Shown here: positions 7,551-16,769 of the stretch, one piece after another | How positions within the stretch are numbered: the stretch's first letter is position 1 | How the letters are laid out: each line of letters begins with the position of its first letter | The notes under the pieces: generated by a model | Seen by the model: the letters and a program-made list of their open reading frames with translations, nothing else | What the model was told of the DNA's origin: nothing | The model's database searches: none | Position numbers and translations under genes: made by a program | Assembly: GCA_027046105.1 (NCBI GenBank) | Contig: JALTZQ010000233.1 | Location: 1-33,499 of the forward strand | Origin: Pyrodictiaceae archaeon | GTDB lineage: Archaea; Thermoproteota; Thermoprotei_A; Sulfolobales; Pyrodictiaceae | DNA length: 33,499 bases | Reading direction: 5' to 3'

Positions 7551-8174
7551 ATGGATAAACTCGATGAGTTAGCGAGACAGCTCTTGCATAGTAATTATGT
7601 GGTACTACTCATTGGTGATGAAATTTGCGGCCTCGTAGAAGAGAATAGCAAGAGCCTATATCATGGCATATACTTGCTGATACAGTATGGTGTCATAGAT
7701 AAAGTGATCACTGTTTGTGATGATGGTGTTCTTTCTAGCCTAATAAGGTCTAACGACAAAGTAGTAGAGATCTATGGATCTACCAGAAGACTAAGATGTA
7801 GTATATGTGGTAGGAGATACTATAGGACAGAAGTTGAAAAACTAGTATGTGGTGAGTGTGGCGGCAAACTAGTTCCAGAAATCGTTGGGCGCTCGCAGCC
7901 GGTACCCAGGAGAGTCCTTAGCCAAGCCGTATATGAGGCGCTAACAGCTGATACACTAGTTGTTCTCGGCGAGGTAACGGAGCTCCCTGCTGCTCTCCTC
8001 CCTATAGCGGCATCAAAGAGTGGCGTAAACGTCTATATTGTAACAAAGCGTAAAAGCATTATATCTATGTTTGCTTCTCATATAGGTATTGAACCATCAG
8101 TGTTTGTCGACGGTGTTGTAAGGCTGGTGCAAGCAAAAAGTCTAAAGACCGAAATAGAGGAAAAATACAGTTAG
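7551..8174 (+). CDS. Degenerate sirtuin (Sir2-like) protein, probably non-catalytic
   Basis: 207 aa, shorter than the usual ~245-aa archaeal Sir2. The zinc ribbon (C83/C86 and C100/C103), the GGKLVPEIV segment and the late Rossmann part (TLVVLGEVTELPAALLPIAA) follow the sirtuin pattern. The NAD-binding and catalytic motifs have decayed: GAGxS is replaced by IGDEIC at 21-26, TQNxDGLH by TVCDDGVL at 54-61, and the catalytic His of the HG motif is Tyr75 (EIYGS). It likely keeps the fold but not deacylase activity. It lies 76 bp after the DUF59 gene with its own weak TATA box (CTATAAC near 7511), on the same strand as the thiamine operon. Confidence 0.7.
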   Translation: MDKLDELARQLLHSNYVVLLIGDEICGLVEENSKSLYHGIYLLIQYGVIDKVITVCDDGVLSSLIRSNDKVVEIYGSTRRLRCSICGRRYYRTEVEKLVCGECGGKLVPEIVGRSQPVPRRVLSQAVYEALTADTLVVLGEVTELPAALLPIAASKSGVNVYIVTKRKSIISMFASHIGIEPSVFVDGVVRLVQAKSLKTEIEEKYS

Positions 8175-8204
8175 GAGTCAATTGTTATCCGAGGAGTAGT
8201 GTTG

Positions 8205-9023
8205 TTAACTCTGCTCTCCTCCTGCTCCCAGTTGTTTACGTAGTGCAGAGGCGACTGTTACTGCTATTGCAGTTGCTTCTGAGCCTACTGTTGAGGGATA
8301 TATTATCAGCAGGTTTCTCTCCTTTGCTATTTCTGCTAATGTGTGGAGTTCACGAAGTCTAACAGCAATTGGGTGTTTCACGTAGATCTCGGCTGCTTGG
8401 GCTAGTATAGCAGCAGCTTGTTTCTCACCCTCAGCCTCTATTATCTTGGCTCTTCTCCATCTTTCAGCCTCTGCTTGCCTGGCAATAGCGCGTACCATTG
8501 TCTCTGGCAGTACTACTTCGCGTATAGTTACGGCAGTGACCTTGATCCCCCATGGATCGGTTAGCTCGTCTAGTATTTGCTGAAGCCTCTTATTGATGTC
8601 TTCACGCTTAGTTAGTAGCTCGTCGAGTTCAGACTGGCCTACGACATCTCTTAGAGTGGTTTGGGCTAACATGGTTACAGCGTAGTGGTAGTTTTGAACA
8701 GTTACAACAGCCTTTATTGGGTCTGCTACACGGTAGTAAACAACGGCGTCAACAGATACCTCGACATTGTCCTTAGTTATTATTTTTTGGCGTGGAACAT
8801 CAACGGTATGTATACGTAAATCAACTATTATAGCCCGATCTATAATAGGTATAATGAATACTATGCCAGGACCCTTAGCACCTATAACTCTACCTAAACG
8901 AAAGACTACAGCTCTCTCATACTCCCTCACTATCCTAATACTATATGCTAGCAGTATTAGAACGACGAGTAAGAAGAATAGTATTGATATTATCTCAGCT
9001 AATGCGTTCTCCACGTTTACCAT
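8205..9023 (-). CDS. Slipin/stomatin-like SPFH membrane protein
   Basis: About 272 aa. An N-terminal membrane helix (residues 8-30) is followed by a band-7/SPFH domain (REYERAVVFRLGR, GPGIVFIIP, VDLRIHTVDVPRQ) and a coiled coil (AEAERWRRAKIIEAEGEKQAA). It probably forms oligomeric scaffolds at the membrane. I chose ATG at 9023, not the more upstream TTG at 9053, because a strong GGTGGAGGG site lies about 8 nt before it. The usual NfeD-family partner is not next to it. Confidence 0.88.
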   Translation of the reverse strand: MVNVENALAEIISILFFLLVVLILLAYSIRIVREYERAVVFRLGRVIGAKGPGIVFIIPIIDRAIIVDLRIHTVDVPRQKIITKDNVEVSVDAVVYYRVADPIKAVVTVQNYHYAVTMLAQTTLRDVVGQSELDELLTKREDINKRLQQILDELTDPWGIKVTAVTIREVVLPETMVRAIARQAEAERWRRAKIIEAEGEKQAAAILAQAAEIYVKHPIAVRLRELHTLAEIAKERNLLIIYPSTVGSEATAIAVTVASALRKQLGAGGEQS

Positions 9024-9043
9024 AGAATTACCCTCCACCAGGA

Positions 9044-9316
9044 CTAAGGACAACTAGCTAGCCAACTATATATGTCCACAGTCTTAGATAGCACTAGTTT
9101 AGCCCTCATTAGCTCCATTATAGTAAGGCCTAGTACGGGAAAAAGCCAACTTATCAATAATAGAGGTTCGCACCTAGGTGCTCTAGCACCCAAAACCCAG
9201 CTTAGCTTTAACCATATGATGCAAGGCCTTAATAGAGGTATAATAGGTAATGCCATTGATACTAGAATAGGTTGTTGCCTGGAATAACGATAATAAATGA
9301 CGTGATTAGGAGTCAT
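9044..9316 (-). CDS. Possible small hydrophobic protein upstream of the slipin
   Basis: An open frame of up to 90 codons ends 20 bp before the slipin ATG, with the slipin ribosome-binding site in between. From an internal Met (MALPII, 70 aa) it would encode one or two hydrophobic segments, including WLKLSWVLGA and PLLLISWLFPVLGLTI. No convincing ribosome-binding site or TATA box was found, and I do not recognise the sequence. It may be a chance frame. Confidence 0.22.
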   Translation of the reverse strand: MTPNHVIYYRYSRQQPILVSMALPIIPLLRPCIIWLKLSWVLGARAPRCEPLLLISWLFPVLGLTIMELMRAKLVLSKTVDIYSWLASCP

Positions 9317-9441
9317 ATGAACTAGGCGATGACGAGCTTCCTATAGGGGTGGGCCGAAAGAAAAGGATCATGTGGTGCGTTGCCGGAGCAGAGCCTCTCC
9401 TGCCATTGTCTTGGGCTAGAGATAAATAGTTAGAGATGCTG

Positions 9442-9496
9442 GTGATGAAGGATTATCGGTCGGATATAGAGAGTTGTGAAGAGAAGCCCCTTCTGA
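9442..9496 (+). ncRNA. Candidate C/D-box sRNA
   Basis: In the 460-bp gap before the HExxH gene there is a consensus C box GTGATGA (9442-9448). A 12-nt guide-length spacer follows, then a weak D' (CGGA, 9461-9464), a C'-like GTGAAGA (9476-9482), 10 nt, and a D box CTGA (9493-9496). Size and order match archaeal methylation guides. The D' box and the 11-nt D'-C' spacer are non-ideal, and I could not identify targets. The rest of 9060-9523 holds nothing I can assign. Confidence 0.4.
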
Positions 9497-9500
9497 GGCT

Positions 9501-9510
9501 CCATATATTG
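9501..9510 (+). promoter_or_regulatory. TATA box of the HExxH gene, implying a leaderless mRNA
   Basis: CCATATATTG is centred about 30 nt before the ATG at 9536, so transcription would begin at or next to the start codon. Confidence 0.5.
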
Positions 9511-9535
9511 GGGTTGTTGTCTCTTGCAGGGAATA

Positions 9536-10273
9536 ATGAGAATTGGTGGTACAAGCCTGGTCGTCATCCGGCATGGTATAGTTGATGTTGAGCCTTTGAT
9601 TTCAGTTTTAGCTGAAGTTTATAGTAGGGTTGATGGGCCAGATTATGTCGAGTTACATGTTTATGAGAACAGAACGTTTATGGAGAACATCCTTGTTAAT
9701 GAGGCTGTTTCATTGGGTGTCGTTGTTAATGCCGCATACACCGTAATGCATGAGGCTTGGCGCGGCTATCCCCGTATACATGTTGTTTCGAAGGAGTTTT
9801 CTCCTGAGAAACTAGAGCATAAAGCATTACTGGTTCATGAGGCAATGCATAGCATTCTTCATGGTGGGCTTGAGTACTATCTTGTATCAGTACCGAAAAC
9901 ACTATTGGATCTTCTTGGCTCTGATGCATTCCTCGTGTACCATATTGCAGCAACAATTGTTAAGGATCTTGAAGTGCATATGTTAATGAAGCAAGTAGGG
10001 TACGAGGATCTTTTGCTACTGCTAACTAAGCCAAGTGATTGCAGTAGCATAGAAGGGGTATCAGACTTTCTAAAGGCTGCAACAGCCCTCATAGTGTTAG
10101 GGGAGGTAGAGAGACTAGGTGTATGCGCAAAGTTATTTGCTAAAAGTATTAGTAAATTAAAGGAGCTTGTAAAAGGCAGTAAACGGCCATGGGAGAGATT
10201 AGCCGAGTTTGCATCAGTTTTCACAAGGGATCTTATGGAGGCGAAAATACTGAGTTCATGGACGGAGAGGTAA
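9536..10273 (+). CDS. Putative HExxH zinc metalloprotein, function unknown
   Basis: About 245 aa from ATG 9536. The sequence contains HEAMH at residues 101-105, in the helical context ALLVHEAMHSILHGG typical of zincins. A possible third ligand is the Glu of VKDLEVH about 41 residues later, a gluzincin-like spacing. There is no signal peptide or membrane segment, so it is probably cytoplasmic. I do not recognise a named family. The start at 9536 rests on the TATA box 30 nt upstream; an upstream TTG at 9524 is possible. No neighbour shares an obvious pathway. Confidence 0.6.
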   Translation: MRIGGTSLVVIRHGIVDVEPLISVLAEVYSRVDGPDYVELHVYENRTFMENILVNEAVSLGVVVNAAYTVMHEAWRGYPRIHVVSKEFSPEKLEHKALLVHEAMHSILHGGLEYYLVSVPKTLLDLLGSDAFLVYHIAATIVKDLEVHMLMKQVGYEDLLLLLTKPSDCSSIEGVSDFLKAATALIVLGEVERLGVCAKLFAKSISKLKELVKGSKRPWERLAEFASVFTRDLMEAKILSSWTER

Positions 10274-10322
10274 AAAGAGAAGGGTAGGTAAGGGTTTCGC
10301 CCTCCTGAATATACAAAGCCTT

Positions 10323-12539
10323 TTAATAAGGTGATATGAAGTCTTCGGCTTTTGGTGGTTCTGGCGGTAATCCTTTCCTCTCCCTTATCTTCTTTATGAG
10401 ATCACCAAGTAGGGAATCCGGTACTGGTGCCCAACGGCTAAACTCAGTACCCCAGAATGCACGTCCACTTGTTGCACTACGTAGTTCTGCTGCTAGGTCA
10501 AAGCTCTCGGCTACAGGGATTTCTGCTAGGATCCTCATCATGAGACCATATTCTCTCATATCGATTATCCTGCCACGCTTTCTACTAATTACTGCTATAA
10601 CGTTGCTTACATATTCCTGTGGGACTCTTATGTCGAGCTTCTGTAGTGGCTCGAGTAATGTAGGCTTTGAGGTTAGTATACCAGCGTATATAGCGTTTCT
10701 CACTGCGGGATAGATTTGTGCTGGTCCACGGTGTGCAGGGTCTTCATGTATTACTGCGTCGTGCAGTATTACTTTGAGTCCTCTCACGGGCTCCTTGGCT
10801 AATGGCCCTTCCTTCATAGCTAGCCTAAAGCCTTGTATTATTGTGTCCTTTACCTCACGTAGGTGTTGTACACCTGTTGTCTTATCTATGAAGACGTTGA
10901 TGTTTTCATCAATAGCCCAGATCCTCTTTGCCTCATCGTAGTCCCAGCCAGCTTGGTCTCTAAGTATCTTAGCTCTTTCATGCGCCTCCATATCTTCTGT
11001 GACGATGCCCTCCTGTATGAGTCTTATGGTTTCTTCGTCCAGAGGCTCAACACTGATGTACAACTTGTTGTGCTTGTTGGGGCTCTTGCCCTCGAATACC
11101 TCGCTCTTCGCACGTATGGTCTCACGATATACAACTATGGGTGGTGACGTCTTAACCTCTAGGCCATAAGTCTCCTTGAGCCACCATAGCGTTATCTCTA
11201 TGTGTAAGGGGCCCATACCGCTTAGCAGGTACTCGCCAGTCTCCTGGTTAATTTTAACCACAATGTTAGGGTCTTCTACGCTTATCTTGTGGAGAGCCTC
11301 TATAAGCTTAGGGAGATCTCTAGGGTCTTTAGGCTCGATAGCTACCGTGACTACGGGCTCGCTTACATAACGTAGTTTCTCGAACGGAGACATCTTGTCT
11401 TTGTATTCTACTGCTACAGCTGTCTCACCAGCCCGTGCATCCTCGAGGCCAAGTACAGCTGCTATGTTTCCGGCAGGTATCTCGTCAACGACTTCGCGAT
11501 CGGGACCCATGTAAATGCTTACCTGTAGTACCTTTGCCTGTCTCTTGGCATTGACAAGGTAGACCTCGTCACCTTGATGTAGTGTACCGCTGAAGATACG
11601 TCCAGTGGCAACTAGGCGGCGTATTCTCGGGTCAAGCCTCATGTCAGCTATAGCGAATACTAGCGGTCCATTAGGGTCAGCTTCTAGCATAGCCTTCCCT
11701 ATCTCAGTGTTTATGTCGCCACGCCAGATCTTTGGTATACGATACCTTTGTGCAACCAAGGGATTAGGGATAAACTTGACAACCATGTCAAGAAGTGCTT
11801 CGTGTAGAGGAGCAACTTTCGATGCGAATTCCTCTACAGCCTCTTTACCACGATTATAAGCCTCTATGATATCACTGAACCTAATACCTTTTTTCTGGGC
11901 CATAGGTATAGTGATACCCCATTTGTCCCTAGCACTGCCAAATGCAACCATTCCTTTTGTTGGATCAAGTATCCATTGCTTCTTAAACTCGTTGTCAGCA
12001 TACAATTGTATTAGCTCGTTTACCTCCTTGATTATCTCGACGAATCGTTGCTGTATCTGCTGAGGAGTATATTTCAACTCCTTTATTAAACGATCAACCT
12101 TATTTATGAAAAGGAGTGGACGTACACGCTCCTCTAGACTCTGGCGAAGCACAGTCTCAGTTTGCGGCATAACACCTTCTACAGCATCAACAACAACAAT
12201 ACTTCCATCTATCATTCTCAGGCTACGTGTAACTTTACCAGAAAAGTCTACGTGTCCAGGAGTATCCACCAGGTTAATGACGTAAGGCCTACCTTGATAT
12301 TCGTGGTAGAGGCTTATGTTGGCCGATTTTACTGTTATGCCACGTTGCTGCTCCACCGTCAGAAAGTCCATTGCAAGCGCCTCGCCAGCAATCTTCTGCG
12401 AAATTATACCTGCTGCAGCAAGCAGGGAATCTGTAGTAGTCGTTTTACCATGGTCCACGTGGGCAACAATACCAATGTTTCTAACCTGCTCTATATTCCT
12501 CATTATCTTCAGTATCTCAGAGACATGCTTTACACGCAA
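10323..12539 (-). CDS. fusA: Translation elongation factor 2 (aEF-2)
   Basis: 738 aa, the usual archaeal length. GTPase motifs AHVDHGKTT (G1), GITV (G2), DTPGHVD (G3) and NKVD (G4) lie in the first ~150 residues. Domain IV carries [15 protein letters not shown], which holds the His converted to diphthamide in archaea. It drives ribosomal translocation. The start is TTG at 12539. A TTATAA promoter element lies at 12594-12599. It is transcribed alone, 212 bp after the KaiC-like gene on the same strand. Confidence 0.97.
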   Translation of the reverse strand: MRVKHVSEILKIMRNIEQVRNIGIVAHVDHGKTTTTDSLLAAAGIISQKIAGEALAMDFLTVEQQRGITVKSANISLYHEYQGRPYVINLVDTPGHVDFSGKVTRSLRMIDGSIVVVDAVEGVMPQTETVLRQSLEERVRPLLFINKVDRLIKELKYTPQQIQQRFVEIIKEVNELIQLYADNEFKKQWILDPTKGMVAFGSARDKWGITIPMAQKKGIRFSDIIEAYNRGKEAVEEFASKVAPLHEALLDMVVKFIPNPLVAQRYRIPKIWRGDINTEIGKAMLEADPNGPLVFAIADMRLDPRIRRLVATGRIFSGTLHQGDEVYLVNAKRQAKVLQVSIYMGPDREVVDEIPAGNIAAVLGLEDARAGETAVAVEYKDKMSPFEKLRYVSEPVVTVAIEPKDPRDLPKLIEALHKISVEDPNIVVKINQETGEYLLSGMGPLHIEITLWWLKETYGLEVKTSPPIVVYRETIRAKSEVFEGKSPNKHNKLYISVEPLDEETIRLIQEGIVTEDMEAHERAKILRDQAGWDYDEAKRIWAIDENINVFIDKTTGVQHLREVKDTIIQGFRLAMKEGPLAKEPVRGLKVILHDAVIHEDPAHRGPAQIYPAVRNAIYAGILTSKPTLLEPLQKLDIRVPQEYVSNVIAVISRKRGRIIDMREYGLMMRILAEIPVAESFDLAAELRSATSGRAFWGTEFSRWAPVPDSLLGDLIKKIRERKGLPPEPPKAEDFISPY

Positions 12540-12590
12540 GGCTTAACCAGCACCCCATACCCTCTCGTGCAAACCCCTAGCTCAAACCCA

Positions 12591-12600
12591 GGATTATAAG
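12591..12600 (-). promoter_or_regulatory. TATA box of the EF-2 gene
   Basis: Minus strand CTTATAATCC, about 55 nt before the TTG start. The surrounding gap (12540-12751) shows no other feature. Confidence 0.5.
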
Positions 12601-12751
12601 AAGTATGGTCTACACTCCACAAACAGTAACGCAGCCCACTATAGTGGTACGCCTCCCCCCGTACATGGTGGTGCATCAGTTGTTTCAGGAGCACCAAAAA
12701 AGACGAGCGGGTCAAAGCCAAAACACGTAGATATCGTTGGGCCGATTTTCT

Positions 12752-13510
12752 CTAGAGTTGTTCCTCAACAAGACCTCTGCGTGTTGTTCTTAACACTTTA
12801 TTGTGGTGTACTATGATGCCGTTGTCGGTGATCTCGAATGGGTGTCTTCTCATGCTATGCTTTGTACCCCTCATTTTCCAGATTATCAAGCTTCTCTTCA
12901 GCTCACCCTCTATCTCATCTAAGTCCAGTCTTATGATGCCGTCTGCTGCGTGCTCGACACCTGGTCCACCAAATCCACGCTCTGTAACAGATACCTGGCT
13001 TACAAGAATGCTTGTTGCACCTAGGCCGCTTAGAACCCTCTTAAGCATCATTACAACGCTTCTTGCAACACTGGGTTTCGTCAAGTATAGTGTTGACACG
13101 GAATCGATCACTACACGCTGTGCAGCTACATCACGTATGGCCTCCTTGAGGACATCGATAAGTAGCCCTACGTCGGTTGGATCTCTTACAACGTATCTTT
13201 CCCTCTTAGCAGCTTCACCTATACCACCTGTAAAGGCATCAACAATAGCGAAGGTTCCTTCTCTCTCGTAGGGCCTAACATCCCAGCCAAACTGTGACAT
13301 GTTAATCCTAACTTGTACAGGGTGCTCCTCGAGTGCAACATAGATACCTGGTTCACCCATTTGCAACCCATTCCAGAGGTATTGTTGACTAAATATCGTC
13401 TTACCAGTGCCAGGACCCCCACTTAGGAGAACAACATTTCTCTTAGGGATACCTCCATTCAGTATTTCGTCCATACCAGGTATGCCGGTCTTCACCCTCT
13501 CTACGGGCAT
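12752..13510 (-). CDS. Single-domain KaiC-like RecA-superfamily ATPase
   Basis: 252 aa. It has a KaiC/GvpD-type N-terminus [33 protein letters not shown], with Walker A at about residues 31-38, a catalytic Glu pair in ALEEHP, Walker B in [10 protein letters not shown] and a late [15 protein letters not shown] segment. It has one KaiC domain, not two. Such archaeal proteins are thought to act in signalling or DNA-related processes, but substrates are unknown. A strong GGAGGGAG site precedes the ATG. A TATATCTA element at about 13551-13558 is a likely promoter. Confidence 0.85.
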   Translation of the reverse strand: MPVERVKTGIPGMDEILNGGIPKRNVVLLSGGPGTGKTIFSQQYLWNGLQMGEPGIYVALEEHPVQVRINMSQFGWDVRPYEREGTFAIVDAFTGGIGEAAKRERYVVRDPTDVGLLIDVLKEAIRDVAAQRVVIDSVSTLYLTKPSVARSVVMMLKRVLSGLGATSILVSQVSVTERGFGGPGVEHAADGIIRLDLDEIEGELKRSLIIWKMRGTKHSMRRHPFEITDNGIIVHHNKVLRTTRRGLVEEQL

Positions 13511-13629
13511 TTTCTCTCCCTCCTCGTATTATCTCCTAGAAGGTGTGGAGCTAGATATAGGTTAGCACGTAGTCTAAGCCAGCCCTAATGGGAAAGAATT
13601 AAGGTATTAGCTTCGAGTACACTAGCAAC

Positions 13630-13648
13630 CACAATCTTTATCATTGTG
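13630..13648 (-). repeat. Small inverted repeat just after the thiolase gene
   Basis: CACAAT (13630-13635) and ATTGTG (13643-13648) form perfect 6-bp arms around a 7-nt loop, 10 nt downstream of the thiolase stop and upstream of the KaiC-like gene. It could be an RNA hairpin at the thiolase 3' end. There is no clear U-run, so a terminator role is uncertain. Confidence 0.25.
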
Positions 13649-13657
13649 AGGAATAGT

Positions 13658-14869
13658 TTAGACAAGCTCTATGGCTAAGGCAGCAGCGCCACCAAGACCA
13701 TGACATATGCTTGCTATGCCCCTTCTACCACCCTTCTTCTTCAATACGTTGATTAACGTTGTTGTGATTCTAGCACCACTAGCGCCAAGAGGATGTCCTA
13801 TCGCTATGGCTCCACCGAAAACATTGAGGCGATCTAGACTTATGCCTAGGAGGTCACGCATTAGTAAATTGTTAACTGCAAATGCCTCATTGTTTTCGAA
13901 GTAATCGAACTCCCGAAGCTCCATGTTCAATTTCTTCAAGAGTTTTCTCACAGCGTAAATTGGTGCCTCGGGAAACCTCCATGTCTCTACACCAGCCCAG
14001 GAATATCCAAGCACTTTTGCCAAGGGCTTGAGACCATACTCTTTCACGGCGTCAGCTGATGCTAGGACTAGGGCTGCCGCACCATCACTTATCTGGCTAC
14101 TTGTGCCTGCAGTATGTAGACCATCCTTTCCAAAGGCTGGGGGAAGTTTTGCCAGTTTTTCCGGAGTTGTATCTGGGCGTATACCCTCATCGCGTTCTAG
14201 GCTAATTCTTTGCCCATTAATGCTAGTATCAATGAAAACTACTTCATCGCGGAAGAAGCCTTGATCCCATGCCTTGGCTGCTCTCATATGGCTCTCATAC
14301 CCAACCATGTCAAGCTCCTCACGGCTATAGCCATGGTGTTTAGCAACCATATCAGCCTCTTCACCCATTATCTTATTAAGGAAAACATCGTAGAGACCAT
14401 CGTAAACCATGGCATCAAGTAGTTTTAGCTCCCTCATTATCAAGTGTTTGATGCCCCAACGAGCCTCAGAACCAATGATAAAGGGAGCATTAGACATACT
14501 CTCCATACCGCCAGCAACTACTATTCTAGCATCACCCGTCTTTATTGTCTGGACAGCATTTATTATCGCGGCCATACCAGACGCACATACCATGTCTACA
14601 GTGACAGCATCAACATCCTCGGGTATCCCGGCCCTTAGAGCAGCTTGTCTAGCGGTATTCATTCCAGTACCAGCCCTTATTACATGCCCCATGACGACGT
14701 ACTCAACCATTTTAGGCTCTATACCAGCCTTCTCAATAGCAGCCTTTATTGCTATGGAACCCAGCTCTGACGCCTTAAGGGGTGAAAGACTCTTACCAAA
14801 CTTCCCAATAGGTGTACGTACAGCTGATATAATGTAAACATCCAAGGCTCTATCGGACCACGTAAACAC
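13658..14869 (-). CDS. Thiolase (acetyl-CoA C-acyltransferase)
   Basis: 403 aa, close to the ~390-aa class II thiolases. VDMVCASGM contains the acyl-accepting Cys95. ENNEAFAV, IGHPLGASGAR (catalytic His) and ICHGLGGAAAL (second catalytic Cys) complete the active site. It condenses acetyl-CoA or cleaves 3-ketoacyl-CoA; in archaea it can feed the mevalonate route. The DUF35 and HMG-CoA synthase partners often seen elsewhere are absent. The start is uncertain: GTG at 14869 or TTG at 14845, the latter giving the more family-typical LDVYIISAVRTP. A TATTAAAG element near 14885 fits the latter better. Confidence 0.93.
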   Translation of the reverse strand: MFTWSDRALDVYIISAVRTPIGKFGKSLSPLKASELGSIAIKAAIEKAGIEPKMVEYVVMGHVIRAGTGMNTARQAALRAGIPEDVDAVTVDMVCASGMAAIINAVQTIKTGDARIVVAGGMESMSNAPFIIGSEARWGIKHLIMRELKLLDAMVYDGLYDVFLNKIMGEEADMVAKHHGYSREELDMVGYESHMRAAKAWDQGFFRDEVVFIDTSINGQRISLERDEGIRPDTTPEKLAKLPPAFGKDGLHTAGTSSQISDGAAALVLASADAVKEYGLKPLAKVLGYSWAGVETWRFPEAPIYAVRKLLKKLNMELREFDYFENNEAFAVNNLLMRDLLGISLDRLNVFGGAIAIGHPLGASGARITTTLINVLKKKGGRRGIASICHGLGGAAALAIELV

Positions 14870-14908
14870 GCGTAGATGGGGTCTTTAATACTGTGGTCTA
14901 AGGGGGTT

Positions 14909-15373
14909 TCAACCCCGTATAGGCCCTACGTCGGGATATCCTTGACGACGCCCTGTGCCAGCCCATTCAGTTAATTTTTCAGGTCTCTTTAGCAGATAGT
15001 ACAAGTTTTCCGCATGTTTTCTTGCACGATCAACAGCTATCTCATATAACTTATTTTCGTCATCTGATTCATCTTCATGTACCGTTACGTCTATGACGTG
15101 CCTAGAGTACTCTAGCTGAACAAGCTGTATACCAAGCGAGTAGACAGCATAGGAAATCTTGTCTGTTAAACTACGGCCAACCCAGCCAAAAACCATACCG
15201 GCATCACAATCCTCCTCAGCTATGAGCTTTTTGATTGCAACTGGTACATCCTTTATACCAGGTACGGTTCTCCGTACAATGATAGCATCGGGTATTAGCT
15301 GTTGGAGCACCTCTATCGCATAACGTGCCATGTCCACACGCGCAAATGTTGTATCCACGATACATATTTTCAA
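14909..15373 (-). CDS. ribC: Archaeal riboflavin synthase RibC
   Basis: 154 aa. The sequence LKICIVDTTFARVDMAR starts a lumazine-synthase-like fold; VRRTVPGIKDVPVAIKKL, GMVFGWVGRSLTDK and IQLVQLEYSRHVIDVTVHEDE match the archaeal riboflavin synthase family. It dismutates two 6,7-dimethyl-8-ribityllumazines to riboflavin. I chose TTG at 15373, not the upstream ATG at 15445, because GGGGGAT precedes it by 6-7 nt and the length then equals that of the family. It is divergent from the lumazine synthase gene, its substrate supplier and structural relative. Confidence 0.88.
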   Translation of the reverse strand: MKICIVDTTFARVDMARYAIEVLQQLIPDAIIVRRTVPGIKDVPVAIKKLIAEEDCDAGMVFGWVGRSLTDKISYAVYSLGIQLVQLEYSRHVIDVTVHEDESDDENKLYEIAVDRARKHAENLYYLLKRPEKLTEWAGTGRRQGYPDVGPIRG

Positions 15374-15474
15374 AGCTTTATCCCCCGGAAAGATGCTCGG
15401 GTAGACCACGTTGTGAAAGCTAAGGTTTTTATGATGCTTTATCATAGTTTTTACCTGTCTTGGGGAAAATCATT
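15374..15474. promoter_or_regulatory. Shared divergent promoter region ribC/ribH
   Basis: The 101-bp gap must carry both promoters. A symmetric AT-rich element (GGTTTTTATGATGCTTTATCATAGTT read in two halves: ATGAT and ATCAT around GCTTT) lies near 15430-15446. It could be a joint operator or overlapping TATA elements. The factor is not identified. Confidence 0.35.
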
Positions 15475-15939
15475 ATGGGTGGAGATAGAGTTCGCTTAGC
15501 AATCGTGGTCTCTGAATTCAACTATGATGTCACATACCTCATGCTTCAACGTGCTCTTTCTCATGCAGAGTTCCTAGGAGCAGAGGTAACGTATGTTGTA
15601 AAAGCTCCGGGAGCATACGATATGCCAATCCTAGTAGAGAGTTTGCTAAAAAAGAATGATGTAGATGCCATTGTAACATTAGGTGCTATAATAACTGGTG
15701 CTACGAAGCACGATGAGCTCATAGCACACCAGGTTGCAAGGAAACTCATGGATCTCTCGATAGAGTACCGTAAACCGGTTACTCTAGGCATATCGGGTCC
15801 TGGCATGAATAGGATGCAAGCACTTGAACGCGTCGACGACTATGCAAGGCGTGCCGTGGAGGCAGCCATTAAGCTAGCACGGAGACTTAAGAAGCTAGGT
15901 GAGGCTAGGTACGAGGGAGAAACGGTATTCATAGAGTAG
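15475..15939 (+). CDS. ribH: 6,7-dimethyl-8-ribityllumazine synthase
   Basis: 154 aa. The substrate-binding motifs are SEFNYDVT near residue 13, APGAYDMP near 49 and [13 protein letters not shown] near 72-84; the His in KHDEL is the catalytic base. It makes the lumazine used by RibC, encoded divergently 101 bp away. ATG 15475 was chosen over TTG 15460 because GGGGA lies 8 nt upstream of it. Confidence 0.94.
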   Translation: MGGDRVRLAIVVSEFNYDVTYLMLQRALSHAEFLGAEVTYVVKAPGAYDMPILVESLLKKNDVDAIVTLGAIITGATKHDELIAHQVARKLMDLSIEYRKPVTLGISGPGMNRMQALERVDDYARRAVEAAIKLARRLKKLGEARYEGETVFIE

Positions 15940-15971
15940 CTGGAATTAGTAGACACGTGACTCTTTACCTA

Positions 15972-16694
15972 CTATCTATGAACCTTGTATAGTCCCTCTT
16001 TTCGGGCTTTCTCCAAAAGCTCTATGACCTCCTCGTCACTCACATCATGCCATTCAAGATACGCATCAGCAACAGCATAAGGTGAACCACGTACATTAAT
16101 TGTAACTACTTGGCCAGCACGATTAGAAACCATCATAGCACCATCAGTGCTAGCTGTAGGTGCTGCTGCTATAACACGTGAAGCTCCGTGGCGCTCCAGA
16201 AACCATACAGCCACGCTCATTGTATAGCCAGTTGCTATACCATCATCAACAACGACAGCGGTTTCACCATGCAGTTTAACCTCAATAGTTCCTCGATAAA
16301 GCTCCATCCTCCTACGAACAACCTCATAAGTCTTATCAACGAGCTCCTCAATAGTGCGTTCGTCGTAGCCTAGCCACGAAACAGCATCAGTACTATACTC
16401 ATACGATTTATCGGGTGCTACAGCACCGAAACCAGCCTCAGTAGTCCACGGATATAGTATCTTCTTTACAACAATGACGTCCATTACAGCTCTTAGCTTC
16501 CTGGCAACAGAGTAAGCTACTGGTACACCGCCGGCAGCAAGACCAAAAACGATAACATTACGGTAGCCAAGCTCTTCAAGCAAAGAAGCAAGTTGTTCAC
16601 CAGCCTCAAAACGGTCACGGAATACTGGTGCTCGCCAACTTAGATCCTCACAGTAAACAATCCTTCCTATTCTCTTTATACTACAAAAACCCAT
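15972..16694 (-). CDS. Phosphoribosyltransferase-family protein
   Basis: 240 aa. The PRPP-binding loop is VVVDDGIATGYTM near residues 146-158, in a type I PRTase fold, with an upstream VFGLAAGGVPVAY element and VVKKILYPWTTEAGFGAV. It resembles the predicted phosphoribosyltransferases of COG1926 rather than a named purine or pyrimidine enzyme, so the base substrate is unknown. An AGGTGA site 6 nt before the ATG supports the start. It is divergent from the AOR gene. Confidence 0.75.
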   Translation of the reverse strand: MGFCSIKRIGRIVYCEDLSWRAPVFRDRFEAGEQLASLLEELGYRNVIVFGLAAGGVPVAYSVARKLRAVMDVIVVKKILYPWTTEAGFGAVAPDKSYEYSTDAVSWLGYDERTIEELVDKTYEVVRRRMELYRGTIEVKLHGETAVVVDDGIATGYTMSVAVWFLERHGASRVIAAAPTASTDGAMMVSNRAGQVVTINVRGSPYAVADAYLEWHDVSDEEVIELLEKARKEGLYKVHR

Positions 16695-16769
16695 ACTATG
16701 TCACCTAGACTCCTAGTCTCCTCATACCCTAGAGGCTTCCAAAAGCCTGTGTTTGGATAGCTCTCTCAG

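Noticed and set aside
9072..9287. 71-codon plus-strand frame in the intergenic gap
   Set aside because: Low-complexity composition, no ribosome-binding site or promoter, and it overlaps the opposite-strand hydrophobic frame.
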